Positions 45,420-56,240 are shown, counted from the stretch's first letter. The stretch is 64,000 bases of DNA from Amorphophallus konjac (GCA_022559845.1 CM040124.1:66115491-66179490), one strand, 5' to 3'. Translations and numbers: made by a program. Notes: generated by a model not told the origin, from the letters alone.

Positions 45420-47040
45420 CCATGGCGATTTGCCGACCGACCAGTGCGTGGTTTCATCGTCGACATTGGGTTTATGTCGATGCAAAGGAGTTTAAGCTTC
45501 ATCAGAATAGACGTAAGGTCTAAACTGGGTAGGTTCATCGCAGGTGGGACATGAAAGGATATGTAGTTTTATCAGAACAGACGTAAGGTCTATCCCGGTA
45601 GGGTTTCATCGTTGATCCAACTGCCTCAGATGAAAGGTCTACACTGGCAGGGTTTCATCATTGATCGGGCGAGGTGCCGGTCGATCAACAGTTGGTTTCA
45701 TCATCGTTATTGGGTTTATATCGATGCAAAGAAAGTGTTATAAGTTTCATCAGAATAGATGAAAGGTCTACACTGGCAGTGTTGCATCATTGATCGGGCG
45801 AGGTGCCGGTCGATCAACAGTTGGTTTCATCATCGATATTGGGTTTATATCGATGCAAAGAAAGTGTTATAAGTTTCACCAGAATAGACGAAAGGTCTAC
45901 ACTGGCAGGGTTTCATCATTGATCGGGCAAGGTGCCGGTCGATCAACAGTTGGTTTCATCATTGATATTGGGTTTATATCAATGCAAAGAAAGTGTTATA
46001 AGTTTCATCAGAATAGACGAAAGGTCTACACTGGCAGTGTTGCATCATTGATCGGGCGAGGTGCCGGTCGATCAACAGTTGGTTTCATCATCGATATTGG
46101 GTTTATATCGATGCAAAGAAAGTGTTATAAGTTTCACCAGAATAGGCGAAAGGTCTACACTGGCAGGGTTTCATCATTGATCGGGCGAGGTGCCGGTCGA
46201 TCAATAGTTGGTTTCATCATCGATATTGGGTTTATATCGACGCAAGGAGAGTTTGTGTTTTCATCAGAATGGACGTAAGGTCTACACTGACAGGGTTTCA
46301 TCATTGATCGGGCGAGGTGCCGGTCGATCAACAGTTGGTTTCATCATCGATATTGGGTTTATATCGATGCAAAGAAAGTGTTATAAGTTTCATCAGAATA
46401 GACGAAAGGTCTACACTGGCTAGGATTTCATCATTGATCGGGAGAGGTGCCGGTCGATCAATAGTTGGTTTCATCATCAATATTGGGTTCATATCGACGC
46501 AAGGAGAGTTTGTGTTTTTATCAGAATGGACGTAAGGTCCAGACCGGACATGGTTTAAACTGAACATGGTTTCATCACTGATCGGGCGAGGTGCCAGTCG
46601 ATTAGTGGTTGGTTTCATCGTCGATATTGGGCTTATATCGACGCAAGGAGTTTCATAGGTTTCTTCAGTATAGACGTAAGGTCTAAACCGGACAGAGGGT
46701 TTCATCATTGATCGGGTGAGGTGCCGGTCGATCAACGGTGGGACGTAGGTAGAGGTGTAGGTCTCGTCAGGATAGACGTAAGGTCTACTCCAGTGGGTTT
46801 TATCGCGGGTGGGACTTCGCCAATCAATGCGCAGGTTTCATCAGGACAGACGTGAGGTCTGAGCCGGACAGGCTTTATCAGAATGGTGATGGGTTTCATT
46901 GTCGGTGGGACGTTTGAAAGAGGGTATGTAGATTTCATCAGAGTAAACGCAAGTTCTACCCCGGATAGGCTTTATCATCGGTGGGGCATAGAGCCAGATG
47001 ACCGACGGAAGGCTTCATCAGTGAAGGGGAGGTGAAGGCA
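45420..47040. repeat. 129-bp tandem array (G 3' region, left part)
   Basis: Near-perfect units of 129 bp between about 45650 and 46550, with diverged units on both sides. Landmarks per unit are TCATTGATCGGGCGAGGTGC, ATTGGGTTTATATCGA and AGACG(A/T)AAGGTCTA. GATCGGGCGAGG occurrences at about 45666, 45795, 46050 and 46179 show the spacing. Because 129 is divisible by 3, a 162-codon + strand frame (45790-46278) repeats 43 residues; no domain supports it as a gene. Related diverged units continue at 47500-47760 and 55513-55990, either side of F. Confidence 0.8.
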
Positions 47041-47076
47041 ACGTGCCGGTTGGCATGGAACTTCTGAATTACCACA

Positions 47077-47290
47077 TTACTGACCCAAGTGCCCTTTTGG
47101 GTTTTCACCAGAGCCAGCCCCCTCTTACTTTTGCCCACGCGTCCTTTCGGATTTTCACGTGGCGGGGTACCCGATTTTACCTGCAGTGCCCTTTCGGGTT
47201 TTCACCACAGCTGGGTTTTAGCCATTTTTGCCCTTGTCCAGAATGCCTGAACAAGTCTGACGGAGTATCTCTATTTTCAACCCCATTTTT
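47077..47290. repeat. CCCTTTCGGGTTTTCAC block, copy 1 (G 3' region)
   Basis: About 200 bp containing four tandem CCCTTT(C/T)(G/T)G(A/G)(T/G)TTTCAC-like units; nearly the same block recurs at 56025-56240. In the pre-F state both belonged to one 3' region about 1.2 kb apart. Confidence 0.75.
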
Positions 47291-47762
47291 TATATATATA
47301 CTTTTTTGTCGTTTTCTTTCTCTTTTCCTTTTTCATTGTCTTTTCTGGGACCAGAACTTTCATCCTATGGACCATGGGGCCATATGTTTATTGCGGATAC
47401 ATGATCATTCATGTGGGTGTCAACATCAATGCAAAGGGAAATATAGTTTCATGATCTATCCAGACGAAAGGTCCGAATTGATTTAGAGGATATAGATAGC
47501 AGCTAGGGCACGAAGCCATTTGCTGGAAATGGGAGTTTCATCGTTAATGTAAGGTTTGGCATTAGCGCAAAGGGATAGAGTTTCATGATCTATCCAGACG
47601 GAGGGTCTGAATCGATTCAAAGAGCAGTGTTGTGCTATGTCAGAGCGGACGGAAGGTCTACCCTGGATGGGTTTTAGCGTCGATCAGGCAGTGTGCCAAC
47701 CGATCGATAGCAGGTTTCATCATTGGTATTGGCTCATACCAATGCAAGGATTTCATATGTTT
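47291..47762. other. Diverged repeat DNA of G left of F
   Basis: T-rich stretch, then diverged AGACG(G)AGGGTCT and GATCGGC units related to the 129-bp array. No coding domain. Confidence 0.55.
47758..47762. other. Target-site duplication of F, left copy (TGTTT)
   Basis: TGTTT precedes the F terminus TGATGGGGGC and is repeated at 55513-55517. Perfect duplication. Confidence 0.92.
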
Positions 47763-48082
47763 TGATGGGGGCATCCCTTGCCCCTCCACTTTTTTGAGGC
47801 TCGAATCGTCGTCAACTTATGCCATTATGTTCGTCATGTGTTTGTGAGTCTAGTCATGTAATTTTTATATTTTATTTGAGTCTTAAACCATGTAATTTTC
47901 CTATTATTTGAGTCATGTACCTAGGTTATTAGGTTATCTACCAAAGTCTTGTGTCATTATGTTGGTTTGTTAAGCTATTGGGCCCAACTAGTGGGCTAGG
48001 CCCAGGGGCACCCCTCCCTTGGACTGCTTTGGTCATTAGTGAGCTTGTCAGGGTCATTATGGTCATATGAAAGTATGGAGCC

Positions 48083-48091
48083 TATAAATAG
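48083..48091 (+). promoter_or_regulatory. TATA box, F 5' LTR
   Basis: TATAAATAG in GAGCCTATAAATAGGCC; identical in the 3' LTR at 53436-53444. Confidence 0.75.
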
Positions 48092-48139
48092 GCCTCCCCT
48101 CCCTCTCATTGTAACAACTTTTGATGAATATTGAAAAGC

Positions 48140-48720
48140 ATTTGCCATCTCCCTCTCAATATCTCCCTCTCTCTCTCTCTCTTACTATCACTCTCTCTAA
48201 GTGGGTTGTACCCCCTCTCTCTCTCCTCCCCACCCTAATTTTGAAATTCATTCTCTCTCCTCCGCATTCACCCCTCATTAAGGCCCCTTCCCCTTCTCTA
48301 TGCACTCATTCAATTCCCCCTCCAACCCCTAGGTGGAAACCCCTTCTCCTAGGCACCTTTCCACTTTCCAAAGCACCCCACCACCTTCCCAAGGCTGAAT
48401 TAACCCCTCCCAAAGCCCAAATTCGAATTTCCCTCTTCCTAGGGCTGTGCCCTTCCATCTCCCCACCTCCTTAATCACCCTAGGTCGAAATTCCCTTCCT
48501 CCCTACAGCCAAATTCGCCCCCCACCTCCTCTCTCACTCATCCTCTCTCTAGTGCACATCCACCCCCCATCTCCACCTCTAGCTGCTCCAGCCCCCCTCT
48601 CCATCTATCCCTGCCACTCCAGACCCTCCAGAAGCCCTAGCCATGTCCTTCCCATATCCACAAACCATCAGCCATCACCCCAAGCTGTGCTACTCTCCCT
48701 CCCACTCCCTTTGGTCTTGC
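48140..48720 (+). other. Pyrimidine-rich transcribed tract in F LTR
   Basis: About 580 bp dominated by C and T on the + strand, with a (CT)n microsatellite at about 48160-48240, starting some 50 bp after the TATA box. It would form the start of the F transcript. The same tract is at 53493-54072. Confidence 0.7.
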
Positions 48721-50161
48721 AAGATTGGAGTTTCAGGTTGCAGGGCACAGGCAGCAGAGTGGGGTCCTGAAGTTGCATTGTCTCCGGCTGCTCCCTGATA
48801 CTCCTGGTGGCAAGGCCTACATATCTGGAAAGGTTGTCCAGAGAGCTTCCAAGGCAAGGTGGTTTCGTCGGCATCCGAGCTCCGAGCAGTCCACAGAAGC
48901 CATTCTCCCGCGACCTCGCAGAAGCTCTCAGGCAGGGAACCAGAGCTGCAGTCACAGTCTGACCACGGCTTCCTCCCTGAAGATCTGAGCGCGATTTTCG
49001 GAGGGCTGAAACTACTACCAGTTAGCTGTCATCTCCAAGAAGAAGGACTTCATTCGGCCTCCGGAGCTTCAAGTTACCATTTTCTTCGTCAGGGTGTGTC
49101 GTCTGCCTCCTGTGGGTCCAGGTTTGACCTGTCCCTGCTTATCCGGCTATCTCGCTCTTCCCCGACCTCCGATTGGGGCCCCGTCAATTCCTGCTCGAAG
49201 CTACTCCGACCACGATCATGTCACCGCCAGGCTCGTCTCATTTGGAGTTCAGGAGCGTCTGTGGTGCCATCTACAACTCTCTGTACCTGTTCTGCACCAG
49301 CCAGAGGAAGAAGTTGCTGACCTGTTCTAGTCACCGGCCCAACCAGCCCTGAGTTCCAGAGCTCCTGCCAAAATTCAGACACCATCCTCGTCCTGTTGGG
49401 GAACTTTTGGCGCAAGTTTCATCAAGATCCACGCTCTGTGGAATTTTTGGCAACATCAACACCGCCCCACTGTCCGGCAAATTTGCAGATTGGTAGAACC
49501 GGCGGGATTCGACAAGTAGGGTTCCTTAGCTTAATTCCCCGCCCCGCTTGGCTGGCTGAAGGCCCCTCCCTGCGTGGAGGTAGTTTTGAATGTAATAAGC
49601 CTAATCCCCACCCCAAGATCACCCCTACTGCGCGAGGCGTAGTGTTGTACACCTTTGCATTTTCAGGTCAAGCTACATCACCGCGGCGATCGGGTGTATA
49701 CCCTCGCCTCCCGGCGTGCCCTCGTCTCCGAGCGGGATCGGTGTCTTCACACCGATCAGGTGAGCCACTGATACTAACCTTGATAGCCTTACTTCTGCAA
49801 GTTTAGTATTGTTTTGATTGCTCGTCGGACGGTGAGAAGAGGGTCCGTTCTTGTATGTTCATTTGTTGGTGCCCACCGCGGGCCGTGAGAGAGTGGCACC
49901 CAAACCCCGCCTTGCGGGCCAGCCGCCCACTAAGTTGGGAATCCTAGACTCTTTGGGGTCAGCCTAAGCCAACTAAGTCCATTAGACTCATTGGGTCTCG
50001 CCTCGGACCCTTGCCATCATCCCCCGGCCCCGCCGGGTGATCGCGTGTGCCGTGTAAGTAAGATGCTATTGTGAGAATCATTGAGTGCTTGTATGCTTGT
50101 AGATCTAGGTCCTAGGTTGTTCATTACATATTTAGTCATCCTTGGGCTGTGCCACATCAAG

Positions 50162-50173
50162 TGGTATCAGAGC
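50162..50173 (+). other. Element F primer-binding site (tRNA-iMet)
   Basis: TGGTATCAGAGC two bases after the LTR; exact tRNA-iMet complement. Confidence 0.92.
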
Positions 50174-50280
50174 GGTCATAGGCTTATCCTTACAAGTCTA
50201 GTCTTGGGTCACACTAAGTCTTTCATAGGTGCATCCGCACACCCTTGCATAGCCCACCCAACTTTGCATGACCACTCGTA

Positions 50281-52854
50281 GTGGAGTCCATTATCAAGTC
50301 AATCCATCCTCTTCTAAATACCACCATGAATCCAAAACCCCAAGGGATACCTACCACTAACACCCATGACTTCCCTGGCAACGTCAGTTACCTCATGAAA
50401 ACCTTGACCCATGCCAATGGCAAGCTTGATAACCTATCTAGACGACTTGATCAACTAGAAGAAAATTGGCCCGCCCCATGGATGAATGATAGTAGGGCTC
50501 CTCCCTCACCTCTCACCTTTGATGGGACTCATCATAATGAGTATTTAGAATGGGAGGCTTCCATGGATCATTACTTCACTTGGTATCCCATGTCCGAGGA
50601 TGAGAAAGTCCGATTTGCCAAATTACAACTTACCAAACGGGCCCACACTCATTGGTTGAAAATTGAAGGCTTAAGGATAATTAGAAGGGAAGCTCCCCTC
50701 ACAATATGGGGAGACATGAAGGAACAACTTAGGGCTAGATATATTTTCCCCTCCCATTCTGAACACCAAAGCTCAAAGAACATTTCAACTCCTTCATTTC
50801 CCCTTGGCCAACCCAAGACCCCAATCACCCAATCCCCACCACTTCCCACATCTACCACCACTACATCTACACCCTACCTCCAAGTCCTCACCACAACCAT
50901 AGCTCCACCAGCCCATGTGCGCTCCGTGTCCACCCCTCCACCGAAGCCCATGATGGCCACCACCCCCCAATCCAAAATCCATCACCAAACCCTTACCCCA
51001 CAAATCCCCTTGGCCCCCACCACTATCCCTCTATCGCCCCCTAAAAGGGACACACCTCCCAAAACCAATCAAATCAAGCCTCCACACCCACCCCACCTTC
51101 CTCTTCCAACCCCAATCTTACCCCAACCTAGGCCACCACTACTTCCACTTCCAACCCCAACCCAAATCCGACCTCATTCACCACCTCGGATGCACCATGC
51201 GCCAATCATCATCACCCCACCCACAAAGTACCTACCCACCTCCTTGGAAGAAGAACCCATAATCCTGACACCCAGCCCCATAGTGGTGAACACCCCGGAT
51301 CCAACTCCCACCTTGAAAGAAACACATGCCCAAGATGAGGACAAAGCCTTGCATCACGATCTTCACTCTATGCCCTCTCTTCTAGTAGGGAGTGAACTCA
51401 TCATAAGTGGGTCCTTGGCTAGATGGTTAAAAGAGAGCCCAGCTCACCCGATCATGGCCTACCCTTCCTTGGAGCGACACCTCCCCATAGTGCCCTTCAA
51501 CTCCTATTGCACCACCATCCAATCATCTTATCAAGTGGAGACACTAGGGGACCTTCTCAAGGGCTTAGCATGGCAATTAGAGTTGACTAGCATGTTGACC
51601 CCCATGACCGAACAACCTAGGAGCCTTGACCTCCTACACCTATGTGTTGGGTCTATCACCTCAATGTGCACCATTGGTTGCTACACTAGTGACCTTCTAT
51701 TATTCCTCCCCACACCCGATGAGCCCGACCATCTCCTCAAATTGGAGCTTCTTATCTCGGGTAGAAAGCCAAGCTCTTCCCTCATGGTCGATCTACCTCC
51801 CAAGAGCTTCGACCAAATTACTTCATTAGAAGAGGATGACCCACCTTGTATGGACCTTGTGGGCATGGAGTTCCTTCCTCGAGGAAGCCCGATCCATGAC
51901 CCCTTTGATCTCTTCCAATGGGAGCCTAGTTACCCATGTGACCCGCCCACCTTACCCACAACCCACCTTTCTCTACCCCAACCAACCATGTTTGACCAAG
52001 ACCAACTCTTCCAAGACTCAGGCCCCACAAAGGGAACCATCACCATAAACAACATATGCCTAGGAGATAAGGAAGAGCTCCTCTCCATAATGCCCACCGT
52101 CTTAGATCCCTTCGACCCATTCACATGGAAGTTCAAAGGTCATCCCACATATATGCACATGGCAGTCACCTTTGGGATAAACATGCATGTGTCTAGGCTT
52201 ACCACACCACTTGGCATTATTCATAAGTCGGATACATTCATTCACATCACCCACATGTCAAGTAGGAAGCATAAGTGGACTGTATTTGGATGTATTGACC
52301 CACCTTCATTCATCATGAGTATTAAGCATGAGAGGAGCATACATGGATGTCCGGGTCCCCCTATATTTGTCACACCCATGCATAAAAGGTTCATCTATGG
52401 ATGTCCCGGCCCTCCTAAGTCTGTCACAGTCTTCATGGCATCAAAGTGTGATCGGTCTACATTTGGCTACCCAGGTCCACCTTTGCACACCATACTTTTC
52501 ACACCAACATCGCATCATAGTGCATGGCATACGCATTCTCGCAAGCATATAGGAAAGAGCAATGAGGCTTACAAAAGGCGGGCAGATGCTCATCGGTGCC
52601 ACTGCGAGTTCCAAGTGGGAGACTCGGTGATGGTGAGGACGGAGCGGCTCCTTTCGGGACCTGCCTCCAAGTTGAGGGCACGGGGTTCGGGACCCTTTCG
52701 AGTTCTGAGACGACTTGGCAGTAATGCTTATGAGCTAGACCTACCTGAGGGTTTTGGGGTACACCCTACTTTCAATATGGCGGACCTGGTACCCTACAAG
52801 GGCCCCGCGGTGGAACCCAGTGAGGAGCTCGAGCCTTTACCCCCCCTTGAGTAA
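50281..52854 (+). CDS. Gag-like / unknown module / integrase-tail fusion protein (element F)
   Basis: 857 codons without a stop. Residues 78-155: gag-like capsid region (HHNEYLEWEASMDHYF, THWLKIEGLRI, WGDMKEQLRARY). Residues 165-345: Pro/Thr-rich linker. Residues 375-490: module shared with element B, ending SITSMCTIGC...LLLFLP. Residues 540-625: DPFD repeats. Residues 665-735: four degenerate repeats ending in DPP or PGPP (FGCIDPP, HGCPGPP, YGCPGPP, FGYPGPP). Residues 760-845: integrase C-terminal domain (EAYKRRADAHR, FQVGDSVMV, GPFRVLRRL, FNMADLVPY). No protease, RT, RNase H or IN catalytic motif is present. The start is the first in-frame ATG about 110 nt after the PBS. An open frame of this length with a conserved middle suggests selection, possibly a trans-acting or particle role; function is unknown. 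Confidence 0.85.
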   Translation: MESIIKSIHPLLNTTMNPKPQGIPTTNTHDFPGNVSYLMKTLTHANGKLDNLSRRLDQLEENWPAPWMNDSRAPPSPLTFDGTHHNEYLEWEASMDHYFTWYPMSEDEKVRFAKLQLTKRAHTHWLKIEGLRIIRREAPLTIWGDMKEQLRARYIFPSHSEHQSSKNISTPSFPLGQPKTPITQSPPLPTSTTTTSTPYLQVLTTTIAPPAHVRSVSTPPPKPMMATTPQSKIHHQTLTPQIPLAPTTIPLSPPKRDTPPKTNQIKPPHPPHLPLPTPILPQPRPPLLPLPTPTQIRPHSPPRMHHAPIIITPPTKYLPTSLEEEPIILTPSPIVVNTPDPTPTLKETHAQDEDKALHHDLHSMPSLLVGSELIISGSLARWLKESPAHPIMAYPSLERHLPIVPFNSYCTTIQSSYQVETLGDLLKGLAWQLELTSMLTPMTEQPRSLDLLHLCVGSITSMCTIGCYTSDLLLFLPTPDEPDHLLKLELLISGRKPSSSLMVDLPPKSFDQITSLEEDDPPCMDLVGMEFLPRGSPIHDPFDLFQWEPSYPCDPPTLPTTHLSLPQPTMFDQDQLFQDSGPTKGTITINNICLGDKEELLSIMPTVLDPFDPFTWKFKGHPTYMHMAVTFGINMHVSRLTTPLGIIHKSDTFIHITHMSSRKHKWTVFGCIDPPSFIMSIKHERSIHGCPGPPIFVTPMHKRFIYGCPGPPKSVTVFMASKCDRSTFGYPGPPLHTILFTPTSHHSAWHTHSRKHIGKSNEAYKRRADAHRCHCEFQVGDSVMVRTERLLSGPASKLRARGSGPFRVLRRLGSNAYELDLPEGFGVHPTFNMADLVPYKGPAVEPSEELEPLPPLE

Positions 52855-53199
52855 GACACTCCCGGTGGGACTCCACTTCATAGCTTGAGAGACCGACGAA
52901 AGCAGGTAGAGGCAATACTGAATGAGCAGAGTATCATTACTAGGCACAGGGTGTATCAGCGCTACCTGGTTAGGTGGAAGAACCGTCGCCCGATTGAGGA
53001 TACTTGGGCGAGTCGGGAGGACCTGTTGCGACTTGACCTCGACATTCTGGAGCTAGTACTATCGCCAAGCGGACACATACTCGACGGGGTCGAGTTCTCC
53101 CCACCCCGGGGGTATGATGGGGGCATCCCTTGCCCCTCCACTTTTTTGAGGCTCGAATCGTCGTCAACTTATGCCATTATGTTCGTCATGTGTTTGTGA
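52855..53199 (+). pseudogene. Chromodomain tail downstream of one stop (element F)
   Basis: In phase with the preceding frame after a TAA at 52852-52854. It has a chromodomain-like core (YQRYLVRWKN, then EDTWASREDLLRLD). The frame ends inside the 3' LTR; its last residues before the LTR, DGVEFSPP, recur at the B internal end. Chromodomains of chromoviral integrases bind modified histones. Either readthrough or an inactivating mutation separates it from the main frame; no internal ATG suggests separate translation. Confidence 0.75.
53108..53114 (+). other. Element F polypurine tract candidate (short)
   Basis: GGGGGTA immediately before the 3' LTR. It is unusually short, as in element B, and overlaps the end of the chromodomain frame. 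Confidence 0.55.
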
Positions 53200-55512
53200 G
53201 TCTAGTCATATAATTTTTATATTTTATTTGAGTCTTAAACCATGTAATTTTCCTATTATTTGAGTCATGTACCTAGGTTATTAGGTTATCTACCAAAGTC
53301 TTGTGTCATTATGTTGGTTTGTTAAGCTATTGGGCCCAACTAGTGGGCTAGGCCCAAAGGGCACCCCTCCCTTGGACTGCTTTGGTCATTAGTGAGCTTG
53401 TCAGGGTTATTATGGTCATATGAAAATATGGAGCCTATAAATAGGCCTCCCCTCCCTCTCATTGTAACAACTTTTGATGAATATTGAAAAGCATTTGCCA
53501 TCTCCCTCTCAATATCTCCCTCTCTCTCTCTCTCTTACTATCACTCTCTCTAAGTGGGTTGTACCCCCTCTCTCTCTCCTCCCCACCCTAATTTTGAAAT
53601 TCATTCTCTCTCCTCCCCATTCACCCCTCATTAAGGCCCCTTCCCCTTCCCTATGCACTCATTCAATTCCCCCTCCAACCCCTAGGTGGAAACCCCTTCT
53701 CCTAGGCACCTTTCCACTTTCCAAAGCACCCCACCACCTTCCCAAGGCTGAATTAACCCCTCCCAAAGCCCAAATTCGAATTTCCCTCTTTCCTAGGGCT
53801 GTGCCCTTCCATCTCCCCACCTCCTTAATCACCCTAGGTCGAAATTCCCTTCCTCCCTACAGCCAAATTCGCCCCCCACCTCCTCTCTCACTCATCCTCT
53901 CTCTAGTGCACATCCACCCCCCATCTCCACCTCTAGCTGCTCCAGCCCCCCTCTCCATCTATCCCTGCCACTCCAGACCCTCCAGAAGCCCTAGCCACGT
54001 CCTTCCCATATCCAAAAACCATCAGCCATCACCCCAAGCTGTGCTACTCTCCCTCCCACTCCCTTTGGTCTTGCAAGATTGGAGTTTCAGGTCGCAGGGC
54101 GCAGGCAGCAGAGTGGGGTCCTGAAGTTGCATCGTCTCCGGCTGCTCCCTGATACTCCTGGTGGCAAGGCCTACATCTCTGGAAAGGTCGTCCAGAGAGC
54201 TTCCAAGGCGAGGTGGTTTTGTCGGCATCCGAGCTCCGAGCAGTCCACAGCAGACATTCTCCCGCGACCTCGCAGAAGCTATCAGGCAGGGAACCAGAGC
54301 TGCAGTCACAGTCCGACCACGGCTTCCTCCCTGAAGATCTGAGCGCCATTTTCGGAGGGCTGAAACTACTACCAGTTAGCTGTCATCTCCAAGAAGAAGG
54401 ACTTCATTCGGCCTTCGGAGATTCCAGTTACCATTTTCTTCGTCGGGGTGTGTCATCTGCCCCCTGTGGGTCCAGGTTTGACATGTCCCTGCTTATCCGG
54501 CTACCTCACTCTTCCCCGACCTCCGATTGGGGCCCTGTCAATTCCTGCTCGAAGCTACTCCGACCACGATCACGTCACCGCTAGGCTCGCCTCATTTGGA
54601 GTTCAGGAGCATCCGTGGTGCCATCTGCAACTCGCTGTACCTGTTCTGCACCAGCCAGAGGAAGAAGTTACTGACCTGTTCCAATCACCGGCCGGACCAG
54701 CCCTGAGTTCCAGAGCTCCTGCCAAAATTCAGACACTATCCCCGTCCTGTTGGAGAACTTTTGGCGTAGGTTTCATCAAGATCCACGCTCTGTGGAATTT
54801 TTGGCAACATCAACACCGCCCCACTGTCCGGCGAATTTGCAGATTGGTAGAACCGGCAGGATTCGACAAGTCGGGTTCCTTAGCTTAATTCCCCGCCCCG
54901 CTTGGCCGGCTGAAGGCCCCTCCCTGCGTGGAGGTAGTTTTGAATGTAATAAGCCTAATCCCCACCCCAAGATCACCCCTCCTGCGCGAGGCGTAGTGTT
55001 GTACACCTTTGCATTTTCAGGTCAAGCTACATCGCCGCGGCGATCGGGTGTATACCCTCGCCTCCCGGCGCGCCCTCGTCTCCGAGCGGGATCGGTGTCT
55101 TCACACCGATCAGGTGAGCCACTGATACTAACCTTGATAGCCTTACTTCTGCAAGTTTAGTATTGTTTTGATTGCTCATCGGACGGTGAGAAGAGGGTCC
55201 GTTCTTGTATGTTCATTTGTTGGTGCCCACCGTGGGCCGTGAGAGAGTGGCACCCAAACCCCGCCTTGCGGGCCAGCCCCCACTAAGTTGGGAATCCTAG
55301 ACTCTTTGGGGTCAGCCTAAGCCAACTAAGTCCATTAGACTCATTGGGTCTCGCCTCGGACCCTTGCCATCATCCCCCGGCCCCGCCGGGTGATCGCGTG
55401 TGCCGTGTAAGTAAGACGCTATTGTGAGAATCATTGAGTGCTTGTATGCTTGTAGATCTAGGTCCTAGGTTGTTCATTACATATTTAGTCATCCTTGGGC
55501 TGTGCCACATCA
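53115..55512 (+). repeat. Element F 3' LTR (2398 bp)
   Basis: From TGATGGGGGCATC to GCCACATCA, followed by TGTTT. TATAAATAG at 53436-53444. Few substitutions relative to the 5' LTR. Confidence 0.93.
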
Positions 55513-55990
55513 TGTTTCATCAGGATAGACGTATGGTCTAAACTGGATAGGGTTTTATCATTGATATTGGGCGAGGTGTCGATCAATCAATGGCGGGTTT
55601 CATCATCGGTATTGGATTTATATCAATGCAAGGATTTCATAGATTTCATCAGGATAGACGGAAGGTCTAAACTGGATAGGTTTCATCATAGATCGGCAGA
55701 CATTGACAGCGAGGTGCCGATCGATCAATGGCGGGTTTCATCACGGCGGGACGTAAAGAGACATGTAGATCTAGTCGGAATAGACGTAAGGTCTAAACCG
55801 GACAAGGTTTTATCACTGATCGGGCAGTGTGCCGTTCGATCAGTAGCTGGTCTCGTGGTGGTGGGCTTATTATCGAGGGAATTTTTTTTTGAGCAATGCA
55901 TGAAGGCTTCAACAGAATAGACGTAAGATCCATTCCGGATGGGTTTAATCGTTGATCGGGCAAGGCACCGGTCGATCGACGAGGAGTTTT
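55513..55990. repeat. 129-bp-type array, right part (G 3' region), including TSD TGTTT
   Basis: Resumes the G repeat interrupted by F: diverged AGACG(T/G)A(A/T)GGTCTA and GATCGGGCA units. The first five bases duplicate 47758-47762. Confidence 0.75.
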
Positions 55991-56024
55991 ATGGTGGGAG
56001 GTGAGGCTTTCTTTGGAATCACCA

Positions 56025-56240
56025 CATTACCGACCCAAGCGCCCTTTCGGATTTTCGCCGGAGCCAGCCCCCTCTTGCTTTTGCCCACGCGCCCTTTCGG
56101 GTTTTCACGTGGCGGGGTACCCGATTTTGCCTACAATGCCCTTTCGGGTTTTCACCACAGCTGGGTTTTAGCCATTTTTGCCCTTGCTCAGAACGCCTGA
56201 ACAAGTCTGGTGGGGCATCTCTATTTTTAGCCCCTATTTT
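56025..56240. repeat. CCCTTTCGGGTTTTCAC block, copy 2 (G 3' region)
   Basis: Near-duplicate of 47077-47290, again following 129-bp-type units, so repeat array plus block may have been duplicated together. Confidence 0.75.

Larger units (their letters stand above)
47763..50159 (+). repeat. Element F 5' LTR (2397 bp)
   Basis: Matches 53115-55512. TATA box TATAAATAG at 48083-48091, followed from about 48140 to 48720 by strongly pyrimidine-rich DNA with (CT)n runs. Near the 3' end are inverted pairs GGTGCC/GGCACC (49868-49873 and 49895-49900) and CCCGC/GCGGG (49906-49910 and 49914-49918). Open frames in it recur in the other LTR and show no domain. Confidence 0.93.
47763..55512 (+). mobile_element. 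Element F: pol-less Gypsy-type element with chromodomain tail
   Basis: A 7.75-kb insertion with LTRs 47763-50159 and 53115-55512 and perfect TSD TGTTT. The internal 2.95 kb has a tRNA-iMet PBS and one long frame. That frame joins a gag-like region, a proline-rich linker, a module of unknown function shared with element B, and the C-terminal part of integrase, then a chromodomain after one stop. PR, RT, RNase H and the IN core are missing. The LTR starts TGATGGGGGCATC, similar to the TGATGGGGACATC of B, supporting common descent. The LTRs are very similar, so insertion was fairly recent. Confidence 0.92.

Noticed and set aside
45790..46278. 162-codon repeat protein on the + strand
   Set aside because: The repeat period of 129 bp is divisible by 3, so any stop-free unit gives a long frame; antisense to the element and no known domain.
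48121..48770. Pro/Leu/Ser-rich ORFs of 107-216 codons in the F LTRs
   Set aside because: Arise from the pyrimidine-rich tract, and the reading frame differs between the two LTRs by a single-base indel.
49396..49806. 136-codon ORF conserved at 54750-55160
   Set aside because: Conservation reflects LTR identity only; no domain recognised.
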